Assembly: GCF_000016905.1 (NCBI RefSeq)
Contig: NC_009616.1
Location: 558,001-622,000, forward strand
Reading direction: 5' to 3'
DNA length: 64,000 bases
Source of the DNA: Thermosipho melanesiensis BI429
GTDB taxonomy: Bacteria > Thermotogota > Thermotogae > Thermotogales > Fervidobacteriaceae
The notes below the pieces were generated by a model that was given only the letters and a program-made list of their open reading frames with translations, did not search any database and was not told the DNA's origin. How positions within the stretch are numbered: position 1 is the stretch's first letter; each line of letters begins with the position of its first letter. The translations under genes were made by a program, and so were the position numbers. Shown one piece after another: positions 40,091-48,414 of this stretch.

Positions 40091-41914
40091 TTATTTTACT
40101 TTCATTACATTTTCCGGGAATCCGTTATAGTTTTGAATACCATCGAGTGTGTCTGTGTACGGGAATTGGATTGTATCTCTGTAAGCCTCGTAAATTGGTG
40201 TTGTAAAGAGAATGATATATGGAAGATCTTCTGCAAGAAGTTCTTGTGCTTCTTTTATCGCTTCAACTGCTTCATCAAAGTTATCTGCCATTTCAAATTC
40301 TTCTACTAATGCATCAAATTCAGGATTATTGTAACCTGGAGTGTTAAATCCTTCTGGTGCCATTTGGTCTGATGCCCAGAAGCTCTTAAAGTATGTTGGT
40401 ACTCTTCCTATACCCCAACCAAGCATGTACATATCAAAATCAACCTCATCAAATGCCCTTGTAACTATTTCATTGAAATCTGTAAGTTTTACATCAATTG
40501 GAATACCAAGATCTTTTGCCCATTGCTCAATATATATTGCTGTTGTTGCTCTCATTGGGTCGTATTCACCTGATGGTGAAAGAAGTTCAAGATCTGGTAC
40601 GTAGTTTCCATCTGGACCTTTAAGTCCTTTACCGCGTTTGGAAACTGGATTTGCAGGATTATCTGGATTTATAACTGGCTCTTGATCCCAGCTAAAGCCC
40701 GCCTTCTTAAGAAGATCTACGGCCAATTGATATCTTTCCGCTCTTGAAAGTCCTTCACCTATGGTCTTTACATCCGTATTAAACCAGAACGTATTTGCTG
40801 GTGGTACAGGTGTTGCAAGAGGAATTGCCTTTCCTTGAAGTACCCTATTACAAATATAGTCCCTGTCTATTAATGCTGCTATTGCTTGCCTAAATTCCTT
40901 TATATTGAAAGGATATTTTCTCATGTTAAATGCAAGATATCTAAATCCAAGTGAAGGATTAACTGTTAATTTTATGCCAGGTACACCCTTAAGAGATTCA
41001 AATTCTCCAGATGTTAAACCATTTGGATTCAGTACGAAATCAACATCGCCTTTTTGAAGTGCTTGTAGCGCAACAGACTTGTTCCCATAAATTCTATATA
41101 TAATTTTATCAACATATGGTCCATTAACAACTTCTAACTTTACATATCCATTTGGCTCTGGATTGTTACTTGTCCATTTGTAACCACTGTTTGGATTTTC
41201 AACTACAAATCCACCATTTTCATAGTAAATAGATTTTTCACCTTTTGCCCAATAAAAGTTATCATCAACTTCTTTTTTCACTTCAACAAATGCACCTTTT
41301 TCTATCTTCCCAAGGTTTAATGCAGTAATACCAGGATCTACAACTTCTTGACTTAGTAACCAATTAACAGGATTCTCTTGTTGTTTAGCTTTTTCTACAT
41401 ATGGTTCCCAGAAATTTTTACATACCAATGCTGTCATAAGTGTATCGTAATATATTGTCATTGTCTTTTTTTCTTCAAAGTAGAATTTTACAGTCCATGG
41501 ATCAATTTTTTCAACCTTTTTGGGTTCATATGCACCCGTCCAGTTACCACCTGGTATTTGCAATTCTTGAATGGTATTATAGGTAAACACAACATCATCT
41601 GCTGTAAATGGTGAACCATCACTCCATCTTAAATCTTTTCTCAATTTAACCGTTACTGTATACATTCCATCTTCTTCTACTATTGTTGGAACTTCTAACG
41701 CTGCAGATGGTATCAACATTCCATCTTTGTTCATGGAAAGCAATGATGGATATTTCCAAAGCTGCACATAGAAATTCCACGCCGATGAACCAGAACCTAA
41801 CAGATTCCAAATATTTGTTGTCGTAATATCCTCTAGTAAAGCATAGTTCACAACTGTTTCAGCAAATATAAATATACTCAATAAAATAGTTAGAAAAACT
41901 AACAAACGTTTCAT
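40091..41914 (-). CDS. Extracellular solute-binding protein, family 5
   Basis: A 607-residue exported SBP_bac_5 protein with a signal peptide (MKRLLVFLTILLSIFIFAETVVNY) and no lipobox Cys. Family features: LRKDLRWSDGSPFTADDVVFTYN near residue 90, DVDFVLNPNGLTSGEF, GFRYLAFNMRKYPFN, and FRQAIAALIDRDYI. It captures the solute outside the membrane and hands it to the enlarged permeases. The ligand, oligosaccharide or peptide, is not readable. First gene of the operon, with promoter at 41977-42006. Confidence 0.95.
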   Translation of the reverse strand: MKRLLVFLTILLSIFIFAETVVNYALLEDITTTNIWNLLGSGSSAWNFYVQLWKYPSLLSMNKDGMLIPSAALEVPTIVEEDGMYTVTVKLRKDLRWSDGSPFTADDVVFTYNTIQELQIPGGNWTGAYEPKKVEKIDPWTVKFYFEEKKTMTIYYDTLMTALVCKNFWEPYVEKAKQQENPVNWLLSQEVVDPGITALNLGKIEKGAFVEVKKEVDDNFYWAKGEKSIYYENGGFVVENPNSGYKWTSNNPEPNGYVKLEVVNGPYVDKIIYRIYGNKSVALQALQKGDVDFVLNPNGLTSGEFESLKGVPGIKLTVNPSLGFRYLAFNMRKYPFNIKEFRQAIAALIDRDYICNRVLQGKAIPLATPVPPANTFWFNTDVKTIGEGLSRAERYQLAVDLLKKAGFSWDQEPVINPDNPANPVSKRGKGLKGPDGNYVPDLELLSPSGEYDPMRATTAIYIEQWAKDLGIPIDVKLTDFNEIVTRAFDEVDFDMYMLGWGIGRVPTYFKSFWASDQMAPEGFNTPGYNNPEFDALVEEFEMADNFDEAVEAIKEAQELLAEDLPYIILFTTPIYEAYRDTIQFPYTDTLDGIQNYNGFPENVMKVK

Positions 41915-41976
41915 CTTAAGACCCCCTCCTTTTTAAAAATGTAACAAAAACAATATTTTGTTAACCAACAATATAT

Positions 41977-42006
41977 ATTATACATAAATTGAAACAAAAA
42001 AGTCAA
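41977..42006 (-). promoter_or_regulatory. Promoter of the solute-binding protein operon
   Basis: Minus strand: TTGACT at 42006-42001, 18 bases, TATAAT at 41982-41977. Between it and the gene, arms AACAAAA and TTTTGTT (about 41943-41961) form a dyad in the leader that could be an operator. Confidence 0.8.
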
Positions 42007-42034
42007 ATAAACTCAATAAAAAAATCTACACAAT

Positions 42035-42052
42035 ATGTTTATACTTAAACAT
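42035..42052 (+). promoter_or_regulatory. Dyad over the likely -10 box of rsmD
   Basis: ATGTTTA at 42035-42041 and TAAACAT at 42046-42052 are perfect inverted arms around TACT. A TATACT hexamer at 42040-42045 could be the -10 box, which would put the start close to the GAGGTGAT ribosome site and give a very short leader. Confidence 0.4.
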
Positions 42053-42063
42053 GAGGTGATATT

Positions 42064-42618
42064 GTGTTATTTATTGAGTCTGGAATTTTTAAAGGTTCAA
42101 AAATTGAAACAGTTCCAAATTTCAAAACAAGGTACACTCCTGGCATTGTTAGATTAGCACTTGTTAATATGTTAGATTTAAACGATAAAAAGGTTTTAGA
42201 TTTATGTGCAGGTAGTGGAATAGCAGGGTTGGAATTTTTAAGTAATGGAGCCGGGTATGTTACTTTTGTAGATATATCAGATAGAGCAATAAAAACTATT
42301 AGCAAAAATGTTAAAAAGTTAAATTTGAAAGAAAAAGTTAACTTAATAAAAAAAGATGCAAGAATATTTTTGAAAAGCATTAAAGAAAAATATGACATAG
42401 TTTTTATGGATCCACCTTTTGGATTAGGCATTGTAAACGAAATATTGCAATTAATTTGCAAAAGCTTGGAAGATGATGGCATTTTAATTGTTGAACATTC
42501 AAAGAGAGAAAAAACAACACCTCCAGACTGTCTGGAGGTGTTGAAAATAAAAAATTATGGTGATGTTGTTATCGATTTGTATAAACTAAAAGATATATCT
42601 CAATTGTTTTCTCATTAA
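42064..42618 (+). CDS. rsmD: 16S rRNA (guanine966-N2)-methyltransferase
   Basis: A 184-residue class I methyltransferase of the RsmD family, which methylates G966 in helix 31 of 16S rRNA. N-terminal GSKIETVPNFKTRYTPGIVRLALVNML follows the family pattern, visible as the TRYTP turn; SAM motif I is VLDLCAGSGIAGLEFLSNGA; the catalytic motif is FMDPPFGLG. The start is GTG 42064 behind GAGGTGAT. The 3' coding part contains a perfect 13-base hairpin that acts as a terminator for the opposing pot operon, and the last 33 bases overlap potC. Confidence 0.93.
   Translation: MLFIESGIFKGSKIETVPNFKTRYTPGIVRLALVNMLDLNDKKVLDLCAGSGIAGLEFLSNGAGYVTFVDISDRAIKTISKNVKKLNLKEKVNLIKKDARIFLKSIKEKYDIVFMDPPFGLGIVNEILQLICKSLEDDGILIVEHSKREKTTPPDCLEVLKIKNYGDVVIDLYKLKDISQLFSH
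42509..42543 (-). terminator. Terminator of the pot operon, inside the rsmD coding sequence
   Basis: Perfect 13-base arms at 42515-42527 and 42531-42543 around CTG. On the minus strand the hairpin is followed by TTTTTT (42514-42509). It lies 43 bases beyond the potC stop and within rsmD codons for TTPPDCLEVL. Confidence 0.88.
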
Positions 42619-43356
42619 AAAGCTTATACCAATTGTCCCAACAAGCATAATTGTGGAAATAGCATTTATTGTTGGAGTTATTCCAAACCTAATCATTGAA
42701 TAAATTTTCAACGGTAAAGTAGTTGAACCAGGACCTGCAACAAAAAATGTTATGACAAAATCATCAATTGAAAGTGTTAATGACATAAAAAATGCCGCAA
42801 GAATACCAGGAAAGCTTGCTGGGACTATTACCCTTAATAATGTTTCGAGCTTTGATGCGCCAAGATCATATGATGCATCTATTATACTCTTATCAAAATC
42901 CTGTAACCTTGAAAAAACTATCATCATAGCATATGGCAAAGAAAAAGTTGTATGCGCTATGAATATTGTAAAAAGACTCAATTTTGTTTTTATCATGACA
43001 AAAAAAATCAGTAATGAAATACCAATGATTATATCCGGTATTATTAACGGTAAATACGAAATAATCCAAATATATTTTTTGTACTTAAACCTCTCCAAAT
43101 ATAAACCTATTGCGGCAAGAGTACCAAGTACGGTAGCAATAACACTGGAAGAAACCGCCACAATTATGGAGTTAAAAAATGCATTCCAAATATCAAATGA
43201 ATTGAAAAACAATTCTTTATACCAATGAAAACTAAAACCTACCCAAACGGGAGATTTTGAATTGTTAAATGAAAACAACACAACAATGAATATTGGTATG
43301 TAAAAAAATATAATTACAAATATCGTTATGATTTTTGAAAAACTACCTGGTTTCAT
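42586..43356 (-). CDS. potC: Spermidine/putrescine ABC transporter permease PotC
   Basis: A 256-residue permease with six spans, of the polyamine (PotC/YdcV) type. The EAA loop is IIDASYDLGASKLETLLRVIVPASFPGI, and SLTLSIDDFVITFFVAGPGSTTLPLKIYSMIRFG is the PotC-typical segment. ATG 43356 follows AAGGGGAG; an earlier in-frame start has no site. It overlaps the potB stop as ATGA, and its own end overlaps rsmD by 33 bases. Confidence 0.94.
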   Translation of the reverse strand: MKPGSFSKIITIFVIIFFYIPIFIVVLFSFNNSKSPVWVGFSFHWYKELFFNSFDIWNAFFNSIIVAVSSSVIATVLGTLAAIGLYLERFKYKKYIWIISYLPLIIPDIIIGISLLIFFVMIKTKLSLFTIFIAHTTFSLPYAMMIVFSRLQDFDKSIIDASYDLGASKLETLLRVIVPASFPGILAAFFMSLTLSIDDFVITFFVAGPGSTTLPLKIYSMIRFGITPTINAISTIMLVGTIGISFLMRKQLRYIF

Positions 43357-44165
43357 TTTAACTCCCCTTTTTGCGTTTGTTTTACAAATAAAAGTACACT
43401 CATTAATGTTAGTATTGTTAATATCGCTGAAATCGCTGTAGCTGCCGGCCAATTCTTTGCAACGGTTAATTGCCTTACAATTTCATTTCCTACCATTTTG
43501 GAATTTTTACCACCAACTAGATCGGGAATTGCATAAGAGCCAAGTGCTGGAATAAAAACAAAAATGGTAGCGGTTATTATTCCCGATTTTATGTTAGGAA
43601 TTAACACCTTAAAAAAAGCTTTTAATCTACTTGAACCTAAATCTAAAGACGCTTCCATAATTGTTTTATCTAACCTTTCAATAGAAGCAAATAATGGTAT
43701 GATAGCATAAGGTAAGTATGTATAGACTATTACTAATATTACTGCAAATGGGTTGTACAAAAATTGTATATAGTTACCCGTCAATTTTGAAATTAGCTGA
43801 TTAACTATTCCATTGTTTCCTAACACGAAAATCCACGCATATATCCTTATTAATGAGTTTGTCCAAAAAGGTATTACAACAAGTAAAAGTAAAAAATTTT
43901 TAATTTTACTATTCGCAATAAAATATGCTGTCGGAAGGGCAAGCAAAATAGTAATTATTGTAGCTAAAACTGATATCCAAATACTTCTCCAAAGTATTTT
44001 CAAGTATCCAACAGAGAACAAAGTTTTATATCCATCAATCGAAAAAGAAAAATCAATCCCACCATAAATAGATTTTTCCATAAAACTATAGCTAAGAACT
44101 ATAATAATCGGCACTAAAAAGAAAATCAGCAACCAAAATGAATAACCCAACGTATATTTCATCAT
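43353..44165 (-). CDS. potB: Spermidine/putrescine ABC transporter permease PotB
   Basis: A 270-residue permease with six spans. The EAA loop is TIMEASLDLGSSRLKAFFKVLIPNIKSGI, followed by FIPALGSYAIPDLVGGKNSKMVGNEI, which is characteristic of PotB. With PotC it forms the membrane channel for polyamines brought by PotD. Its start overlaps the potA stop by four bases (ATGA), and its end overlaps potC in the same way, so translation of the transporter is coupled. Confidence 0.95.
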   Translation of the reverse strand: MMKYTLGYSFWLLIFFLVPIIIVLSYSFMEKSIYGGIDFSFSIDGYKTLFSVGYLKILWRSIWISVLATIITILLALPTAYFIANSKIKNFLLLLVVIPFWTNSLIRIYAWIFVLGNNGIVNQLISKLTGNYIQFLYNPFAVILVIVYTYLPYAIIPLFASIERLDKTIMEASLDLGSSRLKAFFKVLIPNIKSGIITATIFVFIPALGSYAIPDLVGGKNSKMVGNEIVRQLTVAKNWPAATAISAILTILTLMSVLLFVKQTQKGELK

Positions 44166-45253
44166 TCCACCTCAACAATATAACTATCATTTGGATCCCA
44201 ACTTACAAAAATCTCATCTTTCCAAGTTAATATAGTTTCATCCAACAAATAATTTATATGCTGTTTATACACCTTTAAGATATAACCTTCATCTAATTTT
44301 ACAAAATATTTCGTTTGATATCCCATGTAAATTTCCTCTTCAATTACCCCATGAAATACGTTTTCACCTTTTAAAGGCTTTTTCGATATCTTAATTTTTT
44401 CAGGCCTTAATGTAATCAAAATATGAGCATTTTCATTAACTTCCTTATCTTTATAACACACAAATTCACCTATTCCAGGAGTAGTTACCTTAATAAACTC
44501 ATTATTAACTTCTTCAACCTTACTTTTCATAAGATTTGTTTCTCCAATGAATGTTGCTACAAATTTATCCGCAGGACTTTCATAAATTTCGTAAGGAGTA
44601 CCATATTGTACAACTCTTCCTTCATTCATTACCGCAACATGATCAGATATACTCAATGCTTCAGCTTGATCATGTGTTACATATATAAAAGTAATTCCCA
44701 CCTGATCATGAAGATTATCAAGTTCGATTAAAAGTTCCTGTCTAAGCTTTGCATCCAAAGCACTTACGGGTTCATCTAAAAGAAGCACTTTTGGTTCATT
44801 TGCAAGAGCTCTTGCAATAGCTACTCTTTGTTTTTGCCCCCCGGATAATTGATTCGGCTTTTTATATGCATGTTCTTCCAACTTTACAAGAAAAAGCAAT
44901 TTTTCAACCTTTTCCATTATCTCATTTTCATCCATCTTTTTTAGTCTCATAGAAAAAGCAATATTTTCAAACACATTTAAATGCGGAAATAAAGCATAAT
45001 TTTGAAATATTGTATTAGCAGGTCTCCTATTTGGAGGCATACTCAAAACTGACTCACTATCAAACAAAACATCTCCACTATCAGCACTTTCGAGCCCTGC
45101 AATTATTCTTAAAAGCGTAGTCTTGCCACATCCAGAAGGACCAAGAAGGGAGAAAAATTCTCCCTTCTTAATTTTTAAATTAATATCCTTTAATACTTGA
45201 AAATCATCAAACCATTTATTTAGATTTTTTATAGTTACAGAACTCCCAATCAT
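44162..45253 (-). CDS. potA: Spermidine/putrescine ABC transporter ATPase PotA
   Basis: A 363-residue ABC ATPase of the polyamine/CUT1 group. Walker A GPSGCGKTTLLR, TIFQNYALFPHLNVFENIAF, signature QLSGGQKQRVAIARAL, Walker B VLLLDEPVSALDAKL, and His in YVTHDQAEALSI. The C-terminal TOBE region (residues 240-363) contains LITLRPEKIKISKKP. ATG 45253 is preceded by AAGGGGA; the frame is open 11 codons further without a ribosome site. It begins 11 bases after potD. Confidence 0.95.
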   Translation of the reverse strand: MIGSSVTIKNLNKWFDDFQVLKDINLKIKKGEFFSLLGPSGCGKTTLLRIIAGLESADSGDVLFDSESVLSMPPNRRPANTIFQNYALFPHLNVFENIAFSMRLKKMDENEIMEKVEKLLFLVKLEEHAYKKPNQLSGGQKQRVAIARALANEPKVLLLDEPVSALDAKLRQELLIELDNLHDQVGITFIYVTHDQAEALSISDHVAVMNEGRVVQYGTPYEIYESPADKFVATFIGETNLMKSKVEEVNNEFIKVTTPGIGEFVCYKDKEVNENAHILITLRPEKIKISKKPLKGENVFHGVIEEEIYMGYQTKYFVKLDEGYILKVYKQHINYLLDETILTWKDEIFVSWDPNDSYIVEVE

Positions 45254-45264
45254 ATCTATTCCCC

Positions 45265-46287
45265 TTACATTATTATTTCTTGCCAAGCTTTATTGTAAAG
45301 TTCTATTGCTTCACCAATATCATTTATAAATTCACAATTTTTCAAATCCTCTATAGTATAAATGGGCTCTTCTGTTGTATATTTTCTTGCTTCAACATTT
45401 GGTGAAGGTAATGCTAAAAAGTCAGCAATTAAAGCTGCATTTTTAGGTTCAAGTATATGGTTTATAAACTTATACGCAAGATCTACATGTTTTGCGTCCT
45501 TTAGTATTACCATATTGTCTATCCAAAGTGTACCACCTTCTTTGGGGATGAAAAAATCAAAATCATCTTCGCTGCCTTCTGGTATCCTTTGGAAAATATC
45601 TTCACCATAACCGTGTACAACCCAATATTCTCCATTAACTATTCCATTTGCATAAGATGATGCATCAAACTTTACTATATTCTCCCTCCACTTTAATATT
45701 AACTGCTTTGCCTCTTCTATTTCTTTTGGATTCGTTGTATTTACAGAATATCCCAAGTATTTTAAAGCACCACCAAATACTTCCCTCATATCATCTAATA
45801 GAGTCATTTTCCCTTTTAATTTTGTATCTAAAAATATGCTCCATGAATGTTCGTAATTCTTGACAAATTTTTTGCTAACACATATCCCCGTAGATCCCAT
45901 CATATATGGTACGCTATATTCATGATTGGGATCGTATGTGGTTTTTTCCAAAATGTTCTTATCCAAATATTTGAAATTTGGTATCTTCGAAAGATCCAAC
46001 TTTAGCAATAATCCTTCTTTTTTCATTATTGAAACGTGGTCACCAGAAGGAAATACTATATCGTATCCTCCTCCACCGGCCTTAATTTTCGCATACATTT
46101 CTTCGTTAGAAGCAAATGAATCATAAATTACTTTACAATTGTACTTTTCTTCAAAAGATTTAATAACCTCGTCGGGAATATATTCCTCCCAGTTGTAAAT
46201 ATAAAGTACCTTTTTCCTTGGAATAGCAACAAAGGTAACTACAATAAAAACGGCAATTAATACAACCGCAATCCAAAATTTTTTCAT
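45265..46287 (-). CDS. potD: Spermidine/putrescine-binding protein PotD
   Basis: A 340-residue periplasmic-binding protein. N-terminal hydrophobic segment (FWIAVVLIAVFIVVTFVAI) without a lipobox Cys, so it is probably secreted or membrane anchored. The mature start VLYIYNWEEYIPDEVIKSFEEKY is diagnostic of PotD/PotF, with the acidic ligand residues expected in YDIVFPSGDH and GGTLWIDNMVILK. ATG 46287 follows AAGGAGGGG. It lies 73 bases from speE with a hairpin between, so transporter and synthase genes may be partly separated at the RNA level. Confidence 0.95.
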   Translation of the reverse strand: MKKFWIAVVLIAVFIVVTFVAIPRKKVLYIYNWEEYIPDEVIKSFEEKYNCKVIYDSFASNEEMYAKIKAGGGGYDIVFPSGDHVSIMKKEGLLLKLDLSKIPNFKYLDKNILEKTTYDPNHEYSVPYMMGSTGICVSKKFVKNYEHSWSIFLDTKLKGKMTLLDDMREVFGGALKYLGYSVNTTNPKEIEEAKQLILKWRENIVKFDASSYANGIVNGEYWVVHGYGEDIFQRIPEGSEDDFDFFIPKEGGTLWIDNMVILKDAKHVDLAYKFINHILEPKNAALIADFLALPSPNVEARKYTTEEPIYTIEDLKNCEFINDIGEAIELYNKAWQEIIM

Positions 46288-46307
46288 ACATACCCCTCCT
46301 TTTTCAA

Positions 46308-46338
46308 CAAAAATGGATGGACTTTTAAGCCCATCCAT
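46308..46338 (-). terminator. Terminator-like hairpin between speE and potD
   Basis: Stem ATGGATGG with CCATCCAT, extended by a G-U pair and three more pairs, followed on the minus strand by TTTTTG. It may attenuate read-through from speE into the pot genes. Confidence 0.75.
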
Positions 46339-46360
46339 ATTTTAATTAATTCTCCAAACA

Positions 46361-47269
46361 TTATAATTCTTCTAATTCTTTTTTTAGAAATGTTGGTAGT
46401 GCAAAAGCTGCTCTGTGAATTTCTTCATTGTAATATTTTAATTCTTCAGAAAAGTTTTTAACTTTTTCAGGCTCAAAATCCTTTAATGGATCAATTCCTT
46501 TTGATGCAAATGTATATGACCACATTCCACTTGGATATGTTGGCATAAATCCAAGATAAAGTTTGGTAATCGGAAATACCTTTTTGATTCTAGAAAATGC
46601 CAATCTCATCCATGCACCATCATATAACCAATCTTCAGATTCCGCAGAAAGAGTTCCATTTTCAGTTAATGCGTCAAAACATGCTTTGTAAAATTCTTCA
46701 GTAAATAAATGACCACCTTCACCTGCAGTTGGATCTGTAGAATCTATTATTATTACATCAAATTCATTTTTAAATTTTCTTACAAATTGTGAGCCATCTT
46801 CAAATACCAATTCTACCCTTGGATCATCCAATTTAGAAGCAGTTACTGGTAAATATTTTTTAGCTGCTTCAACCACCATCTCATCAATTTCACACATAAC
46901 AACTTTTTCAACACTTTTATGTTTTAGTACTTCTCTAACGCTTCCACCATCGCCTCCACCAATTACCAATACCTTCTTTGGGTTTGGATGCATAAACATA
47001 GGAACATGAACAAGCATCTCATGATAGAAAAAATCATCTTTTTCCGTTGTCATGGTTATTCCATCCAACGAAAATACCCTTCCAAAAAAGTCCGTTTCAA
47101 AGATATCTATTCTTTGATATTTGCTTTGTGCAGAATACAATGGCTTATTAATTTTCATAAATATTCCCGTATTACCTGGTGTATAGTATTCAAAATACCA
47201 AAGATGTCTGTTTGGAACAAAACCATATTGAAAATCTTTCATTATCTTTTTTTCTATATTTTCACTCAT
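46361..47269 (-). CDS. speE: Polyamine aminopropyltransferase (spermidine synthase)
   Basis: A 302-residue enzyme that moves an aminopropyl group from decarboxylated SAM to putrescine or, in thermophiles, other amines. Residues around QSKYQRIDIFETDFFGRVFSLDGITMTTEKDDFFYHEMLVH, in part, give the QxxY and YHE substrate motifs. The SAM-type site is VLVIGGGDGGSVREVLKH, and the catalytic acid lies in DVIIIDSTDPTAGEG (DSTDP, typical). Length is standard for Thermotoga-type SpeE. It begins three bases after speD, so the two-step synthesis is co-expressed. Confidence 0.96.
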   Translation of the reverse strand: MSENIEKKIMKDFQYGFVPNRHLWYFEYYTPGNTGIFMKINKPLYSAQSKYQRIDIFETDFFGRVFSLDGITMTTEKDDFFYHEMLVHVPMFMHPNPKKVLVIGGGDGGSVREVLKHKSVEKVVMCEIDEMVVEAAKKYLPVTASKLDDPRVELVFEDGSQFVRKFKNEFDVIIIDSTDPTAGEGGHLFTEEFYKACFDALTENGTLSAESEDWLYDGAWMRLAFSRIKKVFPITKLYLGFMPTYPSGMWSYTFASKGIDPLKDFEPEKVKNFSEELKYYNEEIHRAAFALPTFLKKELEEL

Positions 47270-47271
47270 AA

Positions 47272-47664
47272 TTACACCTCCATCTTGTGTGGGGAATTTT
47301 CGGGTATACCAATTTCATCATATTTTCCTCTTAGATGTTCTACAACATGAACCCTTTGAGATTTTAAAATTTTTTTCAAATAGGAAAATGCCTTCCAAGG
47401 ATCTACATCATCACCACATGTAAAAAGATCTACCGCAGCATAACCGTATTCGGGCCAAGTATGAATGGTAAGATGAGATTCGGATATTACCACAACACCA
47501 CTAACTCCATATGGGAGGAATCTATGGAATGAGGAGTTTACTAATGTAGCACCTGTTTCGTACGCTGCTTCTTTCATTGATTTTTCAATAGCTTCAACAT
47601 TATCCAATATTTCTTTGTTACAATCGTAAAATTCTGCAATAATGTGTCTTCCTAAACTTTTCAC
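47272..47664 (-). CDS. speD: S-adenosylmethionine decarboxylase proenzyme
   Basis: A 130-residue prokaryotic class-1B SpeD, which self-cleaves to create a pyruvoyl group and decarboxylates SAM for spermidine synthesis. Cleavage is expected between Glu62 and Ser63 in VVVISESHLTIHTWPE, the same Ser number as in Thermotoga maritima (from memory). His68 in HTW and Cys in LFTCG supply the remaining catalytic residues. Two bases separate it from speE and about 20 from the upstream regulator gene. Confidence 0.97.
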   Translation of the reverse strand: MKSLGRHIIAEFYDCNKEILDNVEAIEKSMKEAAYETGATLVNSSFHRFLPYGVSGVVVISESHLTIHTWPEYGYAAVDLFTCGDDVDPWKAFSYLKKILKSQRVHVVEHLRGKYDEIGIPENSPHKMEV

Positions 47665-47684
47665 GTTAATCCCTCCCTTTCTTT

Positions 47685-48221
47685 TTATTCTATATCAATC
47701 CATATAAACTTAACTTTTTCTTTGTATGGATTTCTTATTTTATGTTTCCTATCAGCGCAATAATAAAAACAATCTCCTTCATTAACTTTATATTTCTTTC
47801 CATCCAAAATCAATTCCAACTTCCCACTAATCACAAAACCAAATTCATCACCTTCATGTGGTTCTTCTTCCTCTGTTTCAGCGCCTGGTTCCATCTCAAT
47901 CAACTTTGGGTCTATAGATTTATCTTCAATATTATCCATTAAAATAAATCCTTTTATACCCAATTCATCTAAATACATAGGAACTCTATCTTTGACTTTA
48001 AAAACTATTTTCTCTTGCCGTTTATCATTTGAAAAAAATGTTTTTAAATCACTTCCCAAAACCCTCAAAATTCTTTCCAATGTATCTATCGATGGAGAAA
48101 CCTGATCATTTTCTAGTTGAGAAATAAAACTTCTTGAAAGATCACATCTATCCGCTAGTTCCTCTTGTGTATACCCCCTTGCCACTCTCAAAGTCCTTAT
48201 TTTCGAACCTAATTTCAACAT
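47685..48221 (-). CDS. XRE-family regulator with C-terminal cupin domain
   Basis: A 178-residue transcription factor. Residues 6-60 form a Cro/CI helix-turn-helix (VARGYTQEELADRCDLSRSFISQLEN). Residues 100-178 are a cupin (EPHEGDEFGFVISGKLELILDG, then GDCFYYCADRKHKIRNPYKE), the ligand-sensing barrel of the PuuR/SutR type. It is followed by speD in the same direction, so it most likely senses a polyamine or related metabolite and controls this block, including itself. Ligand and mode are inferred from position. Confidence 0.92.
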   Translation of the reverse strand: MLKLGSKIRTLRVARGYTQEELADRCDLSRSFISQLENDQVSPSIDTLERILRVLGSDLKTFFSNDKRQEKIVFKVKDRVPMYLDELGIKGFILMDNIEDKSIDPKLIEMEPGAETEEEEPHEGDEFGFVISGKLELILDGKKYKVNEGDCFYYCADRKHKIRNPYKEKVKFIWIDIE

Positions 48222-48246
48222 CCCACCCCGTTAATGTCTATAATAC

Positions 48247-48263
48247 TAAACAAAAAATGTTTA
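48247..48263. promoter_or_regulatory. Inverted repeat upstream of the polyamine regulator
   Basis: TAAACA (48247-48252) and TGTTTA (48258-48263) flank AAAAA, about 25-40 bases before the regulator start. A second, imperfect copy (TGTTTATGATACACAACA) follows at once. This is a candidate autoregulatory operator. The rest of 48222-48414 holds only the promoter of the next gene. Confidence 0.4.
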
Positions 48264-48379
48264 TGATACACAACATATTATATAATTTTTTTCTGGGGTT
48301 TCAAGTTAATTTTGTGTAAAACAAAAGTAACGAAATCATTCTGGATGATGTTAAAAATAAGTATTAAAAAGATATTTGA

Positions 48380-48388
48380 TGATATAAT
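48380..48388 (+). promoter_or_regulatory. Extended -10 promoter of the phosphohexomutase gene
   Basis: TG-A-TATAAT with the hexamer at 48383-48388, 26 bases before the GTG start. No clear -35 box. Confidence 0.75.
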
Positions 48389-48414
48389 AAAAACAAAAGA
48401 AAGGAGGTTTTACA

